Origin: Sphingomonas rubra
GTDB taxonomy: Bacteria; Pseudomonadota; Alphaproteobacteria; Sphingomonadales; Sphingomonadaceae
Direction: 5' to 3'
NCBI RefSeq assembly: GCF_900115745.1
Contig: NZ_FOXP01000010.1
Span: 1-64,000 of the forward strand
DNA: 64,000 bases
A program made the translations under genes and the position numbers. Numbering within the stretch: the stretch's first letter is position 1; each line of letters begins with the position of its first letter. Shown piece after piece: positions 7,457 to 16,484 of this stretch. A model generated the notes under the pieces. It did no database searches. It saw only the letters and a list, made by a program, of their open reading frames with translations, and was not told the origin of the DNA.

Positions 7457-8637
7457 CGTTGCCGGAGGCGGCCTGGCGCCGCCGCGAGGGGCTGGCCGAG
7501 CTGATCGCGGCACTGACCGTCGAGGGCGATGACGCGCGTTTCGTCGGCGGCTGCGTACGGGACACCTTGCTGGGCGTACCGGTGTCCGACGTCGACGTGG
7601 CGACGCGCCACCGGCCGGAGACGGTGATGGCGCTGCTGCGCGACGCCGGCATCAAGGCGGTGCCGACGGGCATCGCGCACGGCACCGTCACCGCGGTGAT
7701 CGGTGGCGAACCGGTGGAGGTGACGACGCTGCGCCGCGACGTGGAGACCAACGGCCGCCACGCGGTGGTCGCCTTCACCGACGACTGGCGCGAGGATGCG
7801 GGGCGGCGCGACTTCACCATGAACGCGCTCTACGCCGATCCGACGAGCGGCGCCGTGTTCGATTATTTCGGCGGCTTGGGCGATCTGGCCGCGCGGCGGG
7901 TACGTTTCATCGGGTCGCCGTTGGCGCGGATCGGCGAGGACCATCTGCGTATCCTACGCTTCTTCCGCTTCCACGCGCGGTTCGGCGACGAAGTCGACGA
8001 CGAGGGGCTGACGGCTTGCCAGGCGCGGGCGAACGACCTGATGGCCTTGTCGCGCGAGCGGATCGCGGCCGAGCTGCTAAAGCTGCTGGTCGCGCGCGAT
8101 GCCGTGTCGGTGATGACGCTGATGGTGAAGCGGGGCATCCTGACCGCCGTGCTGCCGGAGATCGATGCCGCGGGGGCGGAGCGGCTGCAACTGCTCGCCG
8201 CGCGCGAGGCTGCGGCCGGCGTCGCGCCCGAGGCCATCCGCCGGCTCGCGGCGCTGCTGCCGGTGGGAGAGGCCGAGGCGGTCGGCGCGCGGCTGAAACT
8301 ATCCAACGCGCAGCGCCGGCGACTGGCGGCGGCGACCGACGGCGGGGGCGACGAGGGACCGCTGGCCCTGGCCTACCGCGTCGGTCGCGAGAGCGCGGTC
8401 GATCGGCTGCTGCTCGCCGGCGAGGACCCTGCCCCGGCCCTGAACTGGACGCCGCCGCGGCTGCCGCTGTCGGGTGGCGCGCTGGTCGCACGCGGGCTGG
8501 ACAAAGGACCGGCGGTCGCCGCGGCGTTGAAGGCGGTGGAGACGCGGTGGATCGCCGAGGGTTTCCCGGAGCCCGCGCGCGTCGAGCAGATCGCCGACGC
8601 GGTGGCGGCTCAGGCCTTGGCGTTGAGCAGCAGCTGA
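7447..8637 (+). CDS. cca: CCA tRNA nucleotidyltransferase
   Basis: A 396-residue nucleotidyltransferase that adds or repairs the 3' CCA end of tRNAs. The catalytic domain has FVGGCVRDTLLGVPVSDVDV (G-G-x-x-R and D-x-D metal site) near residues 32-51, then HGTVTAVIGGEPVEVTTLRR, and the RRDFTMNALY motif. The all-alpha tRNA-binding C-terminal half follows. Two starts are possible, ATG 7447 and ATG 7453; the second sits in an ATGA overlap with the Nudix stop. The 3' end overlaps the convergent GGDEF-EAL gene by 28 bases. A poly(A) polymerase is the alternative, but CCA-adding enzymes of alphaproteobacteria look like this. Confidence 0.9.
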   Translation: MGMTLPEAAWRRREGLAELIAALTVEGDDARFVGGCVRDTLLGVPVSDVDVATRHRPETVMALLRDAGIKAVPTGIAHGTVTAVIGGEPVEVTTLRRDVETNGRHAVVAFTDDWREDAGRRDFTMNALYADPTSGAVFDYFGGLGDLAARRVRFIGSPLARIGEDHLRILRFFRFHARFGDEVDDEGLTACQARANDLMALSRERIAAELLKLLVARDAVSVMTLMVKRGILTAVLPEIDAAGAERLQLLAAREAAAGVAPEAIRRLAALLPVGEAEAVGARLKLSNAQRRRLAAATDGGGDEGPLALAYRVGRESAVDRLLLAGEDPAPALNWTPPRLPLSGGALVARGLDKGPAVAAALKAVETRWIAEGFPEPARVEQIADAVAAQALALSSS

Positions 8638-10292
8638 AGCGCGGCGTCCGCCTCCAGCGGGCGGGCATAGGCGTAGCCCTGGCCGTAGGTGCAGCCGAGC
8701 GCGGCGAGCGTCTGGCCCAATTCCAGCGTCTCGATCCCCTCGGCCGTGGTGCGCATGCCGAGCGCCTGGGCGAGGCTGAGGATCGCGCGCACGATCGCGA
8801 CCTTGTCGCCGTCGCCCAGCATGCCGGTGATGAAGCTGCGATCGATTTTCAGGATATCGATGGGAAGCTTCTGCAAATAGGCCAGATTCGAGTAGCCGGT
8901 ACCGAAATCATCCATTGCCAGCGTGGTGCCCAGCGCCTTCAATGCGTGGATCGTGTCGGCGATGCCGGCCGGGTCGCCAACGATCGCGCTCTCCGTCAAC
9001 TCCAGCGTGAAGCGATCGCCGGCGAGCCCGTTGTCGCGGAGCGCCGCGGCGACCACCGGCGCGATGACGTCGCGCTGGAGCTGGATCGCCGACAGATTGA
9101 CGGCGACGCGGACACCGCAATCGCCGCCGAGCCGCGCATCCCACATCGCCAGCGTCCTCGCCGCCTCAGCAATCGCCCAGCGGCCGAGTGGAACGATCAG
9201 GCCCGATTCCTCGGCCACGGGAATGAAATCGGCGGGCGCGTGCTCGACCCCGTCGGGCGTGGTCCAGCGTGCCAGCGCCTCGAACGAACTGACGGTTCGG
9301 GTGCGCAGGTCGCAGATCGGCTGGAACGTCAGACGCAGCTGGCGCTGCTCGATGGCGTGGCGGAGCGCGGTCTCCATGCCGAACTGCTCGCGCAGGCGAA
9401 CGAAGGCGTGGTCTTGGTAGGTTTCGGCATGGCCGGTCGACTTGGCGCGCTTGGCGGCGAACTGCGCGTGGCGGATCACCTCCTCCGGATCGGTCGCGTC
9501 GGCGTCGAAGGCGATGCCGATCGAGCATTCGACGCCGATCTCATAGTCGGTCAGGCGGAACGGCGCGGACAGCGCCGCGGTGATCCGCGACGCGACCTCG
9601 CGCGCCTCGTCGGGCGCGTCGTCGATCGCCAGCAGGATGCCGAACTCGTCGCCGCCGATGCGGGCCAGCGTGTCGCGGGCGCGCAGCGCGCCCTTGATAC
9701 GGCGAGCGACGGTGATGAGCAGTTCGTCCCCGGCAAGGCTGCCCATGCACGCGTTGATCCGGCCGAAGCGCGCCAGGTCGACGACCAGCACGGCATGCGC
9801 GCCATCGCCGATCGCCGCCTCCAGCAGGTCGGTAAAACCTTCCCGATTGGGCAGGCCGGTCAGGCTGTCGGTGGTCATCTCCCGGCGGAGCGAGCGTTCG
9901 GTGTGATGCTGCGAGGTCAGGTCGATGAAGGTGATCGTGCAACGGTCGGCGGTCGCCGACGAGGTTCTGGCGAAGGCCACGCGGTAGTAGCGGCAGTCGA
10001 TCGCGGCGCCGATCGTCCAGTCGAAATCGATGCGCAGCTCCGCCGAGGCCAGGAACCCGGCGATGCGCGGCCCCAGCGCGTCGAGCATCGGCGACCGATC
10101 CGTTACCGTGCCGAGGCCGGACAAGCGATAGAGCTTGTTGAAGGCGACCAGTTCCAACCGCTCGGCGCGACGGCGGACATGGACGCTGGGGATCGGAATC
10201 AGGTCGAGCACGCGCGCCACCGCCTCGTCGTCGAGCACCGCCAGCGTGTCGGTCGGGGGATCGGGCAGGTGGAGTGGCATCTCCCGTGGCAT
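8610..10292 (-). CDS. GGDEF-EAL cyclic-di-GMP protein with N-terminal sensor-like domain
   Basis: A 560-residue cytoplasmic protein. Residues about 20-135 resemble a PAS-like sensor. A diguanylate cyclase domain follows with an intact GGDEF at 213-217 and a product-inhibition site RARD at 204-207, five residues upstream. The phosphodiesterase domain holds an intact EAL at 338-340, with the later DDFGTGYSNLAYL and TTAEGIET blocks. Both halves look catalytically complete, so it may make and degrade c-di-GMP, with the direction set by the sensor. No membrane segment is visible. It lies 42 bases downstream of parC on the same strand. Confidence 0.9.
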   Translation of the reverse strand: MPREMPLHLPDPPTDTLAVLDDEAVARVLDLIPIPSVHVRRRAERLELVAFNKLYRLSGLGTVTDRSPMLDALGPRIAGFLASAELRIDFDWTIGAAIDCRYYRVAFARTSSATADRCTITFIDLTSQHHTERSLRREMTTDSLTGLPNREGFTDLLEAAIGDGAHAVLVVDLARFGRINACMGSLAGDELLITVARRIKGALRARDTLARIGGDEFGILLAIDDAPDEAREVASRITAALSAPFRLTDYEIGVECSIGIAFDADATDPEEVIRHAQFAAKRAKSTGHAETYQDHAFVRLREQFGMETALRHAIEQRQLRLTFQPICDLRTRTVSSFEALARWTTPDGVEHAPADFIPVAEESGLIVPLGRWAIAEAARTLAMWDARLGGDCGVRVAVNLSAIQLQRDVIAPVVAAALRDNGLAGDRFTLELTESAIVGDPAGIADTIHALKALGTTLAMDDFGTGYSNLAYLQKLPIDILKIDRSFITGMLGDGDKVAIVRAILSLAQALGMRTTAEGIETLELGQTLAALGCTYGQGYAYARPLEADAALQLLLNAKA

Positions 10293-10334
10293 GGGGGCGG
10301 GTTGGTTAAGAACGGCTAAAGGTCGGCCGACCGC

Positions 10335-12590
10335 TCAACCGAATCGATTGTCGCGCGGGAAGCCCGTGGGCGGCATGCGCCCGGCCGCACCGCGCGCCGC
10401 GCGCCACGCGGACAGGTCGGTCTCCGTGCGGGTACGGCCGCTGTCGCCACCCATCGGCCAGCTCAGCCCGTCTGCGAAGACGAAGGTGCGCGCGTCGGAC
10501 AGGCCGCCGTCGCGGAAGCGTTGGAGCTGCAGGCCCTGCCCGCGCGTCATCTCCACCAGCTCGGCGAGCGGGAAGACCAGCATCTTGCGGTTGTCGCCGA
10601 TCGCCGCGACGTAATCGTCGGCGGGCGCGATCGGGCGGACCAGCTTCAGCTGCGCGCCGGCGCGAGGGGTGAGGACGGTCTTGCCCTTGCGCGTCTCCGC
10701 CAGCACATCGGCGACCGGCACGACGAAGCCGCGGCCGTCGGTGGCGGCGACCAGCAGCCGACCTTCGCGCACGCCCTTGAGCAGCGCCACGATGCCGACG
10801 TCGCCGGCGAGGTCGACCGTGGCGCGCACCGGCTCGCCGAAGCCGCGGCCGCCGGGCAGCTTGTCGGCGGCGAGCGTGTAGAAGCGGCCGTTGGCGGCGG
10901 CGAGCAGCAGCTTGTCGGTGGTCTGCGCGTGAAAGGCGAAGGCGGGGCCGTCGCCCTCCTTGAACTTGAGCGTGTCGGCGGCCCCGAGGTCGGCGTGGCC
11001 GCGCAGCGCCCTGATCCAGCCGCGCTGCGACAGGATGACGGTGATCGGCTCGCGCTCGATCATCGCCTCCAGCGGAATGTCGCGGGTGGGGGCAGCTTCC
11101 TCGACGGTGGTACGGCGGGCGCCGAGGGCGGTCTCCTGGCCGTAGCGGTCGCGGACCTTGGCGAGATCGCGCTTCATGCGGTTGCGCTGCTTGACGGGCG
11201 ACTCGAGCAGCGCCTCCAGCCCCGCGCGCTCCTTGGCGAGGGCGTCGCGATCCTTGCGGATCTCGAACTCCTCCAGCCTTCGCAGGGAGCGCAGGCGCAT
11301 GTTGAGGATCGCCTCCGCCTGCCGGTCGGTGAGGTCGAACTCGGCGATCATCACCGCCTTGGGCTCGTCTTCGGTGCGGATGATCTCGATCACGCGGTCG
11401 AGATTGAGATAGGCGACGAGATACCCGTCGAGCAGTTCGATCCGATCGGCGATCTTCGAGAGGCGATGGCGGGTACGGCGGTCGAGGACGACGAACTGGT
11501 GGTCGACCCAGGCGGCGAGCGCCTGTTGGAGGCTCATCACCCGGGGCGTCCGCTCATGGTCGAGGACGTTGAGGTTGAGCGGGACGCGCACCTCCAGGTC
11601 GGTGAGGCGGAACAGGCCGTCCATCAGCACGCCCGCGTCGACGGTGCGGCTGCGCGGTTCGAGGACGATGCGGACCACCGCGTCCGATTCGTCGCGCACG
11701 TCCGCCAGGATCGGCAGCTTCTTGTCGTTGATGAGCGCGGCGATGCCCTCGATCAGCTTGCCCTTCTGCACGCCGTAGGGGATTTCGGAGACAACCGCCT
11801 GCCAGCCGCCGCCCTTCTCGCGCTCGACCGTCCAGCGGGCGCGGACGCGGAAGCTGCCGCGCCCGGTGCGATAGCTCTCGGCGATCACGGCAGGGGGATC
11901 GACGACGAGGCCGCCGGTCGGGAAGTCGGGGCCTCTCACGTACGCCAGCACGTCGGCGGCGCGGTCGTCGACCAGCGCGATCGCGGCGTCGAGCAGTTCG
12001 GCGGCGTTGTGCGGGGGGATGCTGGTCGCCATGCCGACGGCGATGCCGGCGGCGCCGTTGGCCAGCAGGTTGGGGAACAGGCCGGGAAACAGCTCCGGCT
12101 CCTGCTCCTCGCCATTGTAGGTGGGGCGATAGGCGACGGCGTCTTCGTCCAGGCCGTCCATCAGGTCGATCGCGACCTGCGTCAGCCGCGCCTCGGTATA
12201 GCGGTAGGCGGCGGCGTTATCGCCGTCGATGTTGCCGAAATTGCCCTGGCCGTCGACCAGCGGGTAGCGGAGCGCGAAGTCCTGCGCGAGGCGGACCATG
12301 GCGTCGTAGACCGACTGGTCGCCGTGCGGGTGGTATTTGCCGATCACGTCGCCGACGACGCGGGCGCATTTCTTATACCCCTGCGCCGGATCGAGCTTGA
12401 GCAGGCGCATCGCCCATAGCAGGCGGCGGTGGACCGGCTTCAGCCCGTCGCGCACGTCGGGCAGCGAGCGCGCGGTGATCGTCGACAGCGCGTAGACGAG
12501 GTACCGTTCGGACAGTGCGCTGTCGAAGGGTGCGTCGAGGATGCCGATCGGGGTTTCAGGGCCGGTGAGCGCCATATGTTCCGGGTTCAT
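10335..12590 (-). CDS. parC: DNA topoisomerase IV subunit A
   Basis: A 751-residue type IIA topoisomerase subunit that decatenates daughter chromosomes with ParE. The N-terminus reads [20 protein letters not shown] and [17 protein letters not shown]. The active-site tyrosine lies in [10 protein letters not shown] (Tyr131). The tail has the beta-pinwheel blades of the ParC/GyrA C-terminus but no GyrA box QRRGGKG, which favours ParC. The frame is open for 86 more codons upstream, but that part overlaps a repeated intergenic element and has no family similarity, so I start at the ATG at 12590; ATG 12575 is also possible. The GGDEF-EAL gene follows after 42 bases. Confidence 0.92.
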   Translation of the reverse strand: MNPEHMALTGPETPIGILDAPFDSALSERYLVYALSTITARSLPDVRDGLKPVHRRLLWAMRLLKLDPAQGYKKCARVVGDVIGKYHPHGDQSVYDAMVRLAQDFALRYPLVDGQGNFGNIDGDNAAAYRYTEARLTQVAIDLMDGLDEDAVAYRPTYNGEEQEPELFPGLFPNLLANGAAGIAVGMATSIPPHNAAELLDAAIALVDDRAADVLAYVRGPDFPTGGLVVDPPAVIAESYRTGRGSFRVRARWTVEREKGGGWQAVVSEIPYGVQKGKLIEGIAALINDKKLPILADVRDESDAVVRIVLEPRSRTVDAGVLMDGLFRLTDLEVRVPLNLNVLDHERTPRVMSLQQALAAWVDHQFVVLDRRTRHRLSKIADRIELLDGYLVAYLNLDRVIEIIRTEDEPKAVMIAEFDLTDRQAEAILNMRLRSLRRLEEFEIRKDRDALAKERAGLEALLESPVKQRNRMKRDLAKVRDRYGQETALGARRTTVEEAAPTRDIPLEAMIEREPITVILSQRGWIRALRGHADLGAADTLKFKEGDGPAFAFHAQTTDKLLLAAANGRFYTLAADKLPGGRGFGEPVRATVDLAGDVGIVALLKGVREGRLLVAATDGRGFVVPVADVLAETRKGKTVLTPRAGAQLKLVRPIAPADDYVAAIGDNRKMLVFPLAELVEMTRGQGLQLQRFRDGGLSDARTFVFADGLSWPMGGDSGRTRTETDLSAWRAARGAAGRMPPTGFPRDNRFG

Positions 12591-12635
12591 GGCAGGTGGC
12601 GGCGCGGTCGGCAAGGTGGTGACAGGGTCACGATC

Positions 12636-12758
12636 GCTTGACTCGATTGCCCCCTGAACGGAAACTCGCGGGGCCGACCGTTTCCGTTCGCGAGCGGATG
12701 GATCGTGACGATGGGAAAGAGCGGCCCTTCGATAGCAGCAGGGCCGCTTGTAGGACAG
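12636..12758 (+). ncRNA. Candidate structured RNA element, copy A
   Basis: A block of 123 bases in the gap between the divergent parC and hydrolase genes. A second copy lies on the other strand at 50409-50531. Shared parts are the left end GCTTGACTCGATTG, GAAACT, CGTTTCCGTT, GAAAGAGCGGC and the right end CTTGTAGGACAG. Copy A can fold into AACGGAAAC paired with GTTTCCGTT (12657-12689) and AGCGGCCC paired with GGGCCGCT (12719-12748). TTGACT with GAAACT 17 bases later could be a promoter read rightwards. It may be an RNA gene, a leader or a mobile repeat; which one is open. Confidence 0.35.
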
Positions 12759-12783
12759 GCCGGTAGCGGCCAAGCAGGTGGGC

Positions 12784-13689
12784 ATGATCCGCCTTGCTTT
12801 CCTGGGCCTGCTCGCTTTCACCGGCGCGGCAATGACCGATGCTCCCACCCCGCTGCTGACCTGGCCGGACCTGACCGGGCGGACGCAGCCGAAGCCCGAT
12901 GCGACGCTCGCCTACGGGACCGACCAGATGCAGAAAGTCGATGTGTGGCTGCCGAAGGGCGCAGGCCCGCACCCCGTGGTCTTGATGGTGCACGGCGGCT
13001 GCTGGACGACCTCGATCGCCGACCGGAGCCTGATGAACTGGATCGCGGCCGACCTGCGCGGGCGCGGGCTGGCGGTGTGGAACATCGATTATCGGGGGCA
13101 GGACCGCGCCGGCGGCGGCTATCCGGGCACCTTCGCCGACGCGGGCGCCGCAGCCGACCTGCTGCGCGACAAGGCGGCCGAGTACCGGCTGGACACGCGC
13201 CGCGTCGTGGCGGTGGGGCATTCGGCGGGCGGGCATCTGGCGCTGTGGCTGGCGGGGCGCGGCCGGTTGCCGGCGGGAAGCCCGCTCAAGGTCGCGGACC
13301 CGTTGCGGATCGACCATGTGGTCAGCCTGGGCGGGCTGCCCGACCTGGAGGCGACCGCCGCCAGCCCCGACAATGGCTGTGGCACCGAGGTGGTGGGCAG
13401 GCTGGTCGGCAGCGGCCGGGCCGATCCCTACGCGGACACCTCGGTACCCAGGCTGCTGCCGCTCGGCATCCGCCAGGATCTGGTCAACGGGCGCGAGGAC
13501 CGGATCATCCCCTATCGCCTCGCCACCGATTACGTCGCGGCGGCGCGGCGGGCGGGCGACCGGGCGACGCTGCACACGGTGCCGGCGACCGGCCATGTCG
13601 AGCTGATCGCGCCGGAGACACCGGCCTGGACGGAGGCGCGGCGGCTGGTCGAGGCGGCGCTGCGGGGCGAGCAGGAGGACGCGCGATGA
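12784..13689 (+). CDS. Alpha/beta hydrolase, probable kynurenine formamidase
   Basis: A 301-residue alpha/beta hydrolase. It has an oxyanion-hole motif HGGCW at 70-74 (the HGGxW of esterase and kynurenine formamidase families), the nucleophile elbow GHSAGGH (Ser147), a late Asp in GREDRIIP and a His in TGHVE to complete the triad. The start is the ATG with AGGTGG before it; it opens with a short hydrophobic stretch that may be a signal peptide, which would be odd for a cytoplasmic formamidase. It overlaps kynU by ATGA. The linkage to kynU suggests hydrolysis of N-formylkynurenine, upstream of kynureninase. A general esterase is the alternative. Confidence 0.7.
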   Translation: MIRLAFLGLLAFTGAAMTDAPTPLLTWPDLTGRTQPKPDATLAYGTDQMQKVDVWLPKGAGPHPVVLMVHGGCWTTSIADRSLMNWIAADLRGRGLAVWNIDYRGQDRAGGGYPGTFADAGAAADLLRDKAAEYRLDTRRVVAVGHSAGGHLALWLAGRGRLPAGSPLKVADPLRIDHVVSLGGLPDLEATAASPDNGCGTEVVGRLVGSGRADPYADTSVPRLLPLGIRQDLVNGREDRIIPYRLATDYVAAARRAGDRATLHTVPATGHVELIAPETPAWTEARRLVEAALRGEQEDAR

Positions 13690-14900
13690 CGTTGGACGAG
13701 GCACGGGCGCTCGACGCAGCCGATCCGCTGGCGCCGATGCGCGAGCGGTTCGCCCTGCCGGAAGGGGTGATCTACCTCGACGGCAACTCGCTGGGGCCGC
13801 TGCCCGTCGGGACCCGCGCGGCGATGACGGACGTGGTGGAGCGGCAATGGGGCGAGCGGCTGATCCGCAGCTGGAACGAGGGCTGGATCGACGCGCCCAC
13901 GCGGATCGGCGCCAAGATCGCGGCGCTGATCGGCGCGGCGGCACACGAGGTGATCGTCGGCGATTCCACCTCCGCCAACCTGTTCAAGGCGTTGGTGGCG
14001 GCTCTTCGCATCGATCCGGGCCGCGGCGTGGTGCTGAGCGAGACGGGCAACTTCCCGACCGACCTGCACGTCGCCGAGGGTGCGGTCGCCTGCGTGCCCG
14101 GCGCGTCGCTGCGCGCGGTGCCGCGCGGCGAGGTGGCGGCGGCGATCGGCGCGGACGTGGCGGTGCTGATGCTGACCCACGTCCACTACAAAACCGCCGA
14201 GCGGTGGGACATGGCCGCCCTGACCGCGGCGGCGCACGCGGCGGGCGCGGTGGTGGTGTGGGACCTCAGCCACTCGGGCGGCGCGGTCGAAATCGACCTA
14301 AGCGGGGCCGGCGCCGACCTAGCGGTGGGATGCACGTACAAATATCTGAACGGCGGGCCGGGGGCGCCGGCCTATCTCTACGCGGCCGAGCGGTGGCAGG
14401 AGCGGCTGTCATCGCCCCTGTCCGGCTGGATGGGCCATGCCGAGCCGTTCGCCTTCGCCGACGCCTATGCGCCCGCACCCGGCATGAAGCGCTGGCTGGC
14501 GGGGACGCCGCCGATGCTGGCGATGGCGGCGCTGGAGGCGGGGGTCGATCTGTGGGCGGAGGTCGACCGCGCCGCGGTGTGGCGCAAGAGCGCGGCGCTG
14601 TGGGACATCATGGCGGCGGCAGGCGCGGCGGCGGGGCTCCCCTGCGTGACGCCCGCCGACCCGGCGGCGCGCGGCAGCCATATCAGCTTTCGCGTGCCCC
14701 ACGCCTTTGAACTGACCCAAGCGCTGATCGCGCGCGGCGTGATCGGCGACTTCCGCGCGCCCGATGTGCTGCGCCTGGGGCTGACGCCGCTCTACCTGAG
14801 CCACGAGGACGTGTGGCGCGCGGGCGAGCTGCTGCGCGAGATCATCGCGGACGAGACGTGGCGCGATCCGCGCTACGCGGAGCGACTGGCGGTGACCTGA
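13686..14900 (+). CDS. kynU: Kynureninase
   Basis: A 404-residue PLP enzyme of the aminotransferase class V fold. It cleaves kynurenine to anthranilate and alanine, or 3-hydroxykynurenine to 3-hydroxyanthranilate. Visible markers are IYLDGNSLGPLP near the N-terminus, SWNEGWID, GDSTSANLFK, the Asp-containing VVWDLSHSGGAV that contacts the cofactor, and the PLP lysine in CTYKYLNGGPGAPA. Length and motif order fit KynU of proteobacteria. It starts inside the stop of the hydrolase gene (ATGA). No tryptophan 2,3-dioxygenase lies nearby, so kynurenine may come from elsewhere in the genome or be taken up. Confidence 0.93.
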   Translation: MTLDEARALDAADPLAPMRERFALPEGVIYLDGNSLGPLPVGTRAAMTDVVERQWGERLIRSWNEGWIDAPTRIGAKIAALIGAAAHEVIVGDSTSANLFKALVAALRIDPGRGVVLSETGNFPTDLHVAEGAVACVPGASLRAVPRGEVAAAIGADVAVLMLTHVHYKTAERWDMAALTAAAHAAGAVVVWDLSHSGGAVEIDLSGAGADLAVGCTYKYLNGGPGAPAYLYAAERWQERLSSPLSGWMGHAEPFAFADAYAPAPGMKRWLAGTPPMLAMAALEAGVDLWAEVDRAAVWRKSAALWDIMAAAGAAAGLPCVTPADPAARGSHISFRVPHAFELTQALIARGVIGDFRAPDVLRLGLTPLYLSHEDVWRAGELLREIIADETWRDPRYAERLAVT

Positions 14901-14956
14901 TTGCAGGGTCAACCACCTTCCACTATATTCGGTTCGAATTCGGACAGGAGGACGGC

Positions 14957-15247
14957 ATGCGCTTCTCGACCCAGATCAAGCCGATCAGCTACGTCAAGGC
15001 GAACGCGGCGGAGATCATCGCCGAGCTGAACGACGGCGGGCCACCGATCGTCATCACCCAGAACGGCGAGGCGACCGCCGTGCTGCAAGGCGTTGCGGAA
15101 TATGAGAGGACGCAGGAGACGCTGGCGCTGCTCAAGATCCTGGCATTGGGCAAGCGTGAGATCGCCGAGGGCAAGACCCGCCCCGCGCGCGAGGTGCTGG
15201 AAGAATTGCGCGATCGGATCGCCAAGGGCGAAACGGGCAGCCGGTGA
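14957..15247 (+). CDS. Antitoxin, Phd/YefM family
   Basis: A 96-residue protein preceded by a strong Shine-Dalgarno (AGGAGGAC, four bases before the ATG). The N-terminal 60 residues have the Phd/YefM fold pattern: IKPISYVKANAAEIIAEL, then GPPIVITQNGEATAVLQGV. It should bind DNA as a dimer and repress its own promoter, while its C-terminal tail wraps the toxin. The stop codon overlaps the GTG start of the toxin gene. This is a complete two-gene toxin-antitoxin module of the Phd with RelE/ParE toxin type. Confidence 0.88.
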   Translation: MRFSTQIKPISYVKANAAEIIAELNDGGPPIVITQNGEATAVLQGVAEYERTQETLALLKILALGKREIAEGKTRPAREVLEELRDRIAKGETGSR

Positions 15248-15588
15248 CCGGCCGCTTCTCGGTCGACGTCAGCCGCGCAGCGGAGGCGGACTTGGCTGCG
15301 ATCGTCGACTATCTGACCGATGCTCGCGGCGCCGACGATGCCGCCGCGTTCGTCACAGCCATGCTGGATAGAGTCGCCACGCTGGCGCAATTTCCGCTAC
15401 GCGGCGCAATACCCCGCGAATTGGAGGAAGCCGGCGAGACCGATTTCCGACAGCTTCTCTTCGGACGTTTCCGCCTGTTCTACGAGGTGGATGGTAGCAA
15501 GGTGACGCTCGTATTGGTCGCCGATGGCCGGCGCGACATCGCCGCGCTACTGCGTGACCGTCTGGTACGCTCGCCATCCCTGCGCTGA
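15244..15588 (+). CDS. Toxin, RelE/ParE superfamily
   Basis: A 114-residue toxin that begins with GTG inside the antitoxin stop (GTGA). It shows the RelE/ParE pattern: an N-terminal strand (FSVDVSRAAEADLAAIVDYL), a helical hairpin, then FPLRGAIPRELEE, FRQLLFGRFRLFYEVDG and VTLVLVADGRRD. This order, with the late R-L-F-Y-E strand, is that of ParE-like gyrase poisons and RelE-like nucleases; sequence alone does not decide. A candidate terminator lies 45 bases downstream. Confidence 0.85.
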   Translation: MTGRFSVDVSRAAEADLAAIVDYLTDARGADDAAAFVTAMLDRVATLAQFPLRGAIPRELEEAGETDFRQLLFGRFRLFYEVDGSKVTLVLVADGRRDIAALLRDRLVRSPSLR

Positions 15589-15631
15589 TTGCACGCCCCT
15601 GCCCCTTCGCCTATAGCGCCGACGATCATTC

Positions 15632-15674
15632 CGCCCCCGGCGCGCGAGCGTTCTCGCTTGGCGTCGGGGCGTTT
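15632..15674 (+). terminator. Hairpin between the toxin gene and purC
   Basis: The left arm CGCCCCCGGCGCGCGAGCG (15632-15650) pairs imperfectly with CGCTTGGCGTCGGGGCG, followed by TTTCATTTC. It may end the toxin-antitoxin transcript, or act in the purC leader because it stops about 18 bases before the purC start. The T-tract is interrupted, so strength is uncertain. Confidence 0.5.
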
Positions 15675-15691
15675 CATTTCAGGGGAAGCGC

Positions 15692-16471
15692 ATGGCTCGC
15701 CGCCGCCAGATCTACGAGGGCAAGGCCAAGATCCTGTACGAGGGTCCCGAACCCGGCACCTTGATCCAGTATTTCAAGGACGACGCCACCGCCTTCAACG
15801 CCCAGAAGAAGGGCACGATCAACGGCAAGGGCGTGCTCAACAACCGCATCTCCGAGCATGTCTTCACGTTGCTCGATCATATCGGCGTGCCGACGCACTT
15901 CATCCGCCGGCTGAACATGCGCGAGCAGCTGATCCGCCAGGTCGAGATCATCCCGATCGAGGTGGTGGTGCGCAACGTCGCGGCGGGATCGCTGTCGAAG
16001 AAGCTGGGGATCGAGGAGGGCACCAAGCTGCCCCGCACGATCATCGAATATTACTACAAGGACGACGCGCTGGGCGATCCCATGGTGTCGGACGAGCATA
16101 TCGCGTGTTTCGGGTGGGCGAGCCAGGAGGAGATGCACGACATCGCGGACCTGGCGATCCGCGTGAACGATTTCCTGTGCGGGCTGTTCGCGGGCGTCGG
16201 CATCAAGCTGGTCGACTTCAAGCTGGAGTTCGGGCGCATCTGGGACAATGATTACGGCCGGATCATCCTGGCCGACGAGATCAGCCCGGACGGCTGCCGG
16301 CTGTGGGACATGGAAACCAACCGCAAGCTGGACAAGGACCGTTTCCGCCAGGACCTGGGCGAGGAAGCGGAAGCCTATCAGGAGGTCGCACGGCGGCTGG
16401 GCCTGTTGCCCGAGGGCGAGGACGGCGCGGTGCTGGACCTGGACAGCCATCGCAAGCGGCGCGGCAAGTAA
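15692..16471 (+). CDS. purC: Phosphoribosylaminoimidazole-succinocarboxamide synthase
   Basis: A 259-residue SAICAR synthetase, the usual size for the single-domain bacterial enzyme. It joins CAIR and aspartate with ATP in purine synthesis. The N-terminus has [12 protein letters not shown], then [20 protein letters not shown], and [16 protein letters not shown], which are the family signatures; [14 protein letters not shown] lies near the C-terminus. AGGGGAAG lies seven bases before the ATG. The gene is followed after 13 bases by purS and then purQ, so the three are one operon. Confidence 0.96.
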   Translation: MARRRQIYEGKAKILYEGPEPGTLIQYFKDDATAFNAQKKGTINGKGVLNNRISEHVFTLLDHIGVPTHFIRRLNMREQLIRQVEIIPIEVVVRNVAAGSLSKKLGIEEGTKLPRTIIEYYYKDDALGDPMVSDEHIACFGWASQEEMHDIADLAIRVNDFLCGLFAGVGIKLVDFKLEFGRIWDNDYGRIILADEISPDGCRLWDMETNRKLDKDRFRQDLGEEAEAYQEVARRLGLLPEGEDGAVLDLDSHRKRRGK

Positions 16472-16484
16472 GGCGAGGAACCCC

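Noticed and set aside
8016..10319. Open plus-strand frame of 767 codons over cca and the GGDEF-EAL gene
   Set aside because: Antisense or out-of-frame to two well-supported genes; composition is Arg/Gly-rich noise.
10521..12419. Plus-strand frame of 632 codons opposite parC
   Set aside because: Mirror frame of the conserved parC reading frame without motifs.
12591..12848. N-terminal extension of parC by 86 codons
   Set aside because: It overlaps the repeated element at 12636-12758 and shows no similarity to ParC; the family start is at 12590 or 12575.
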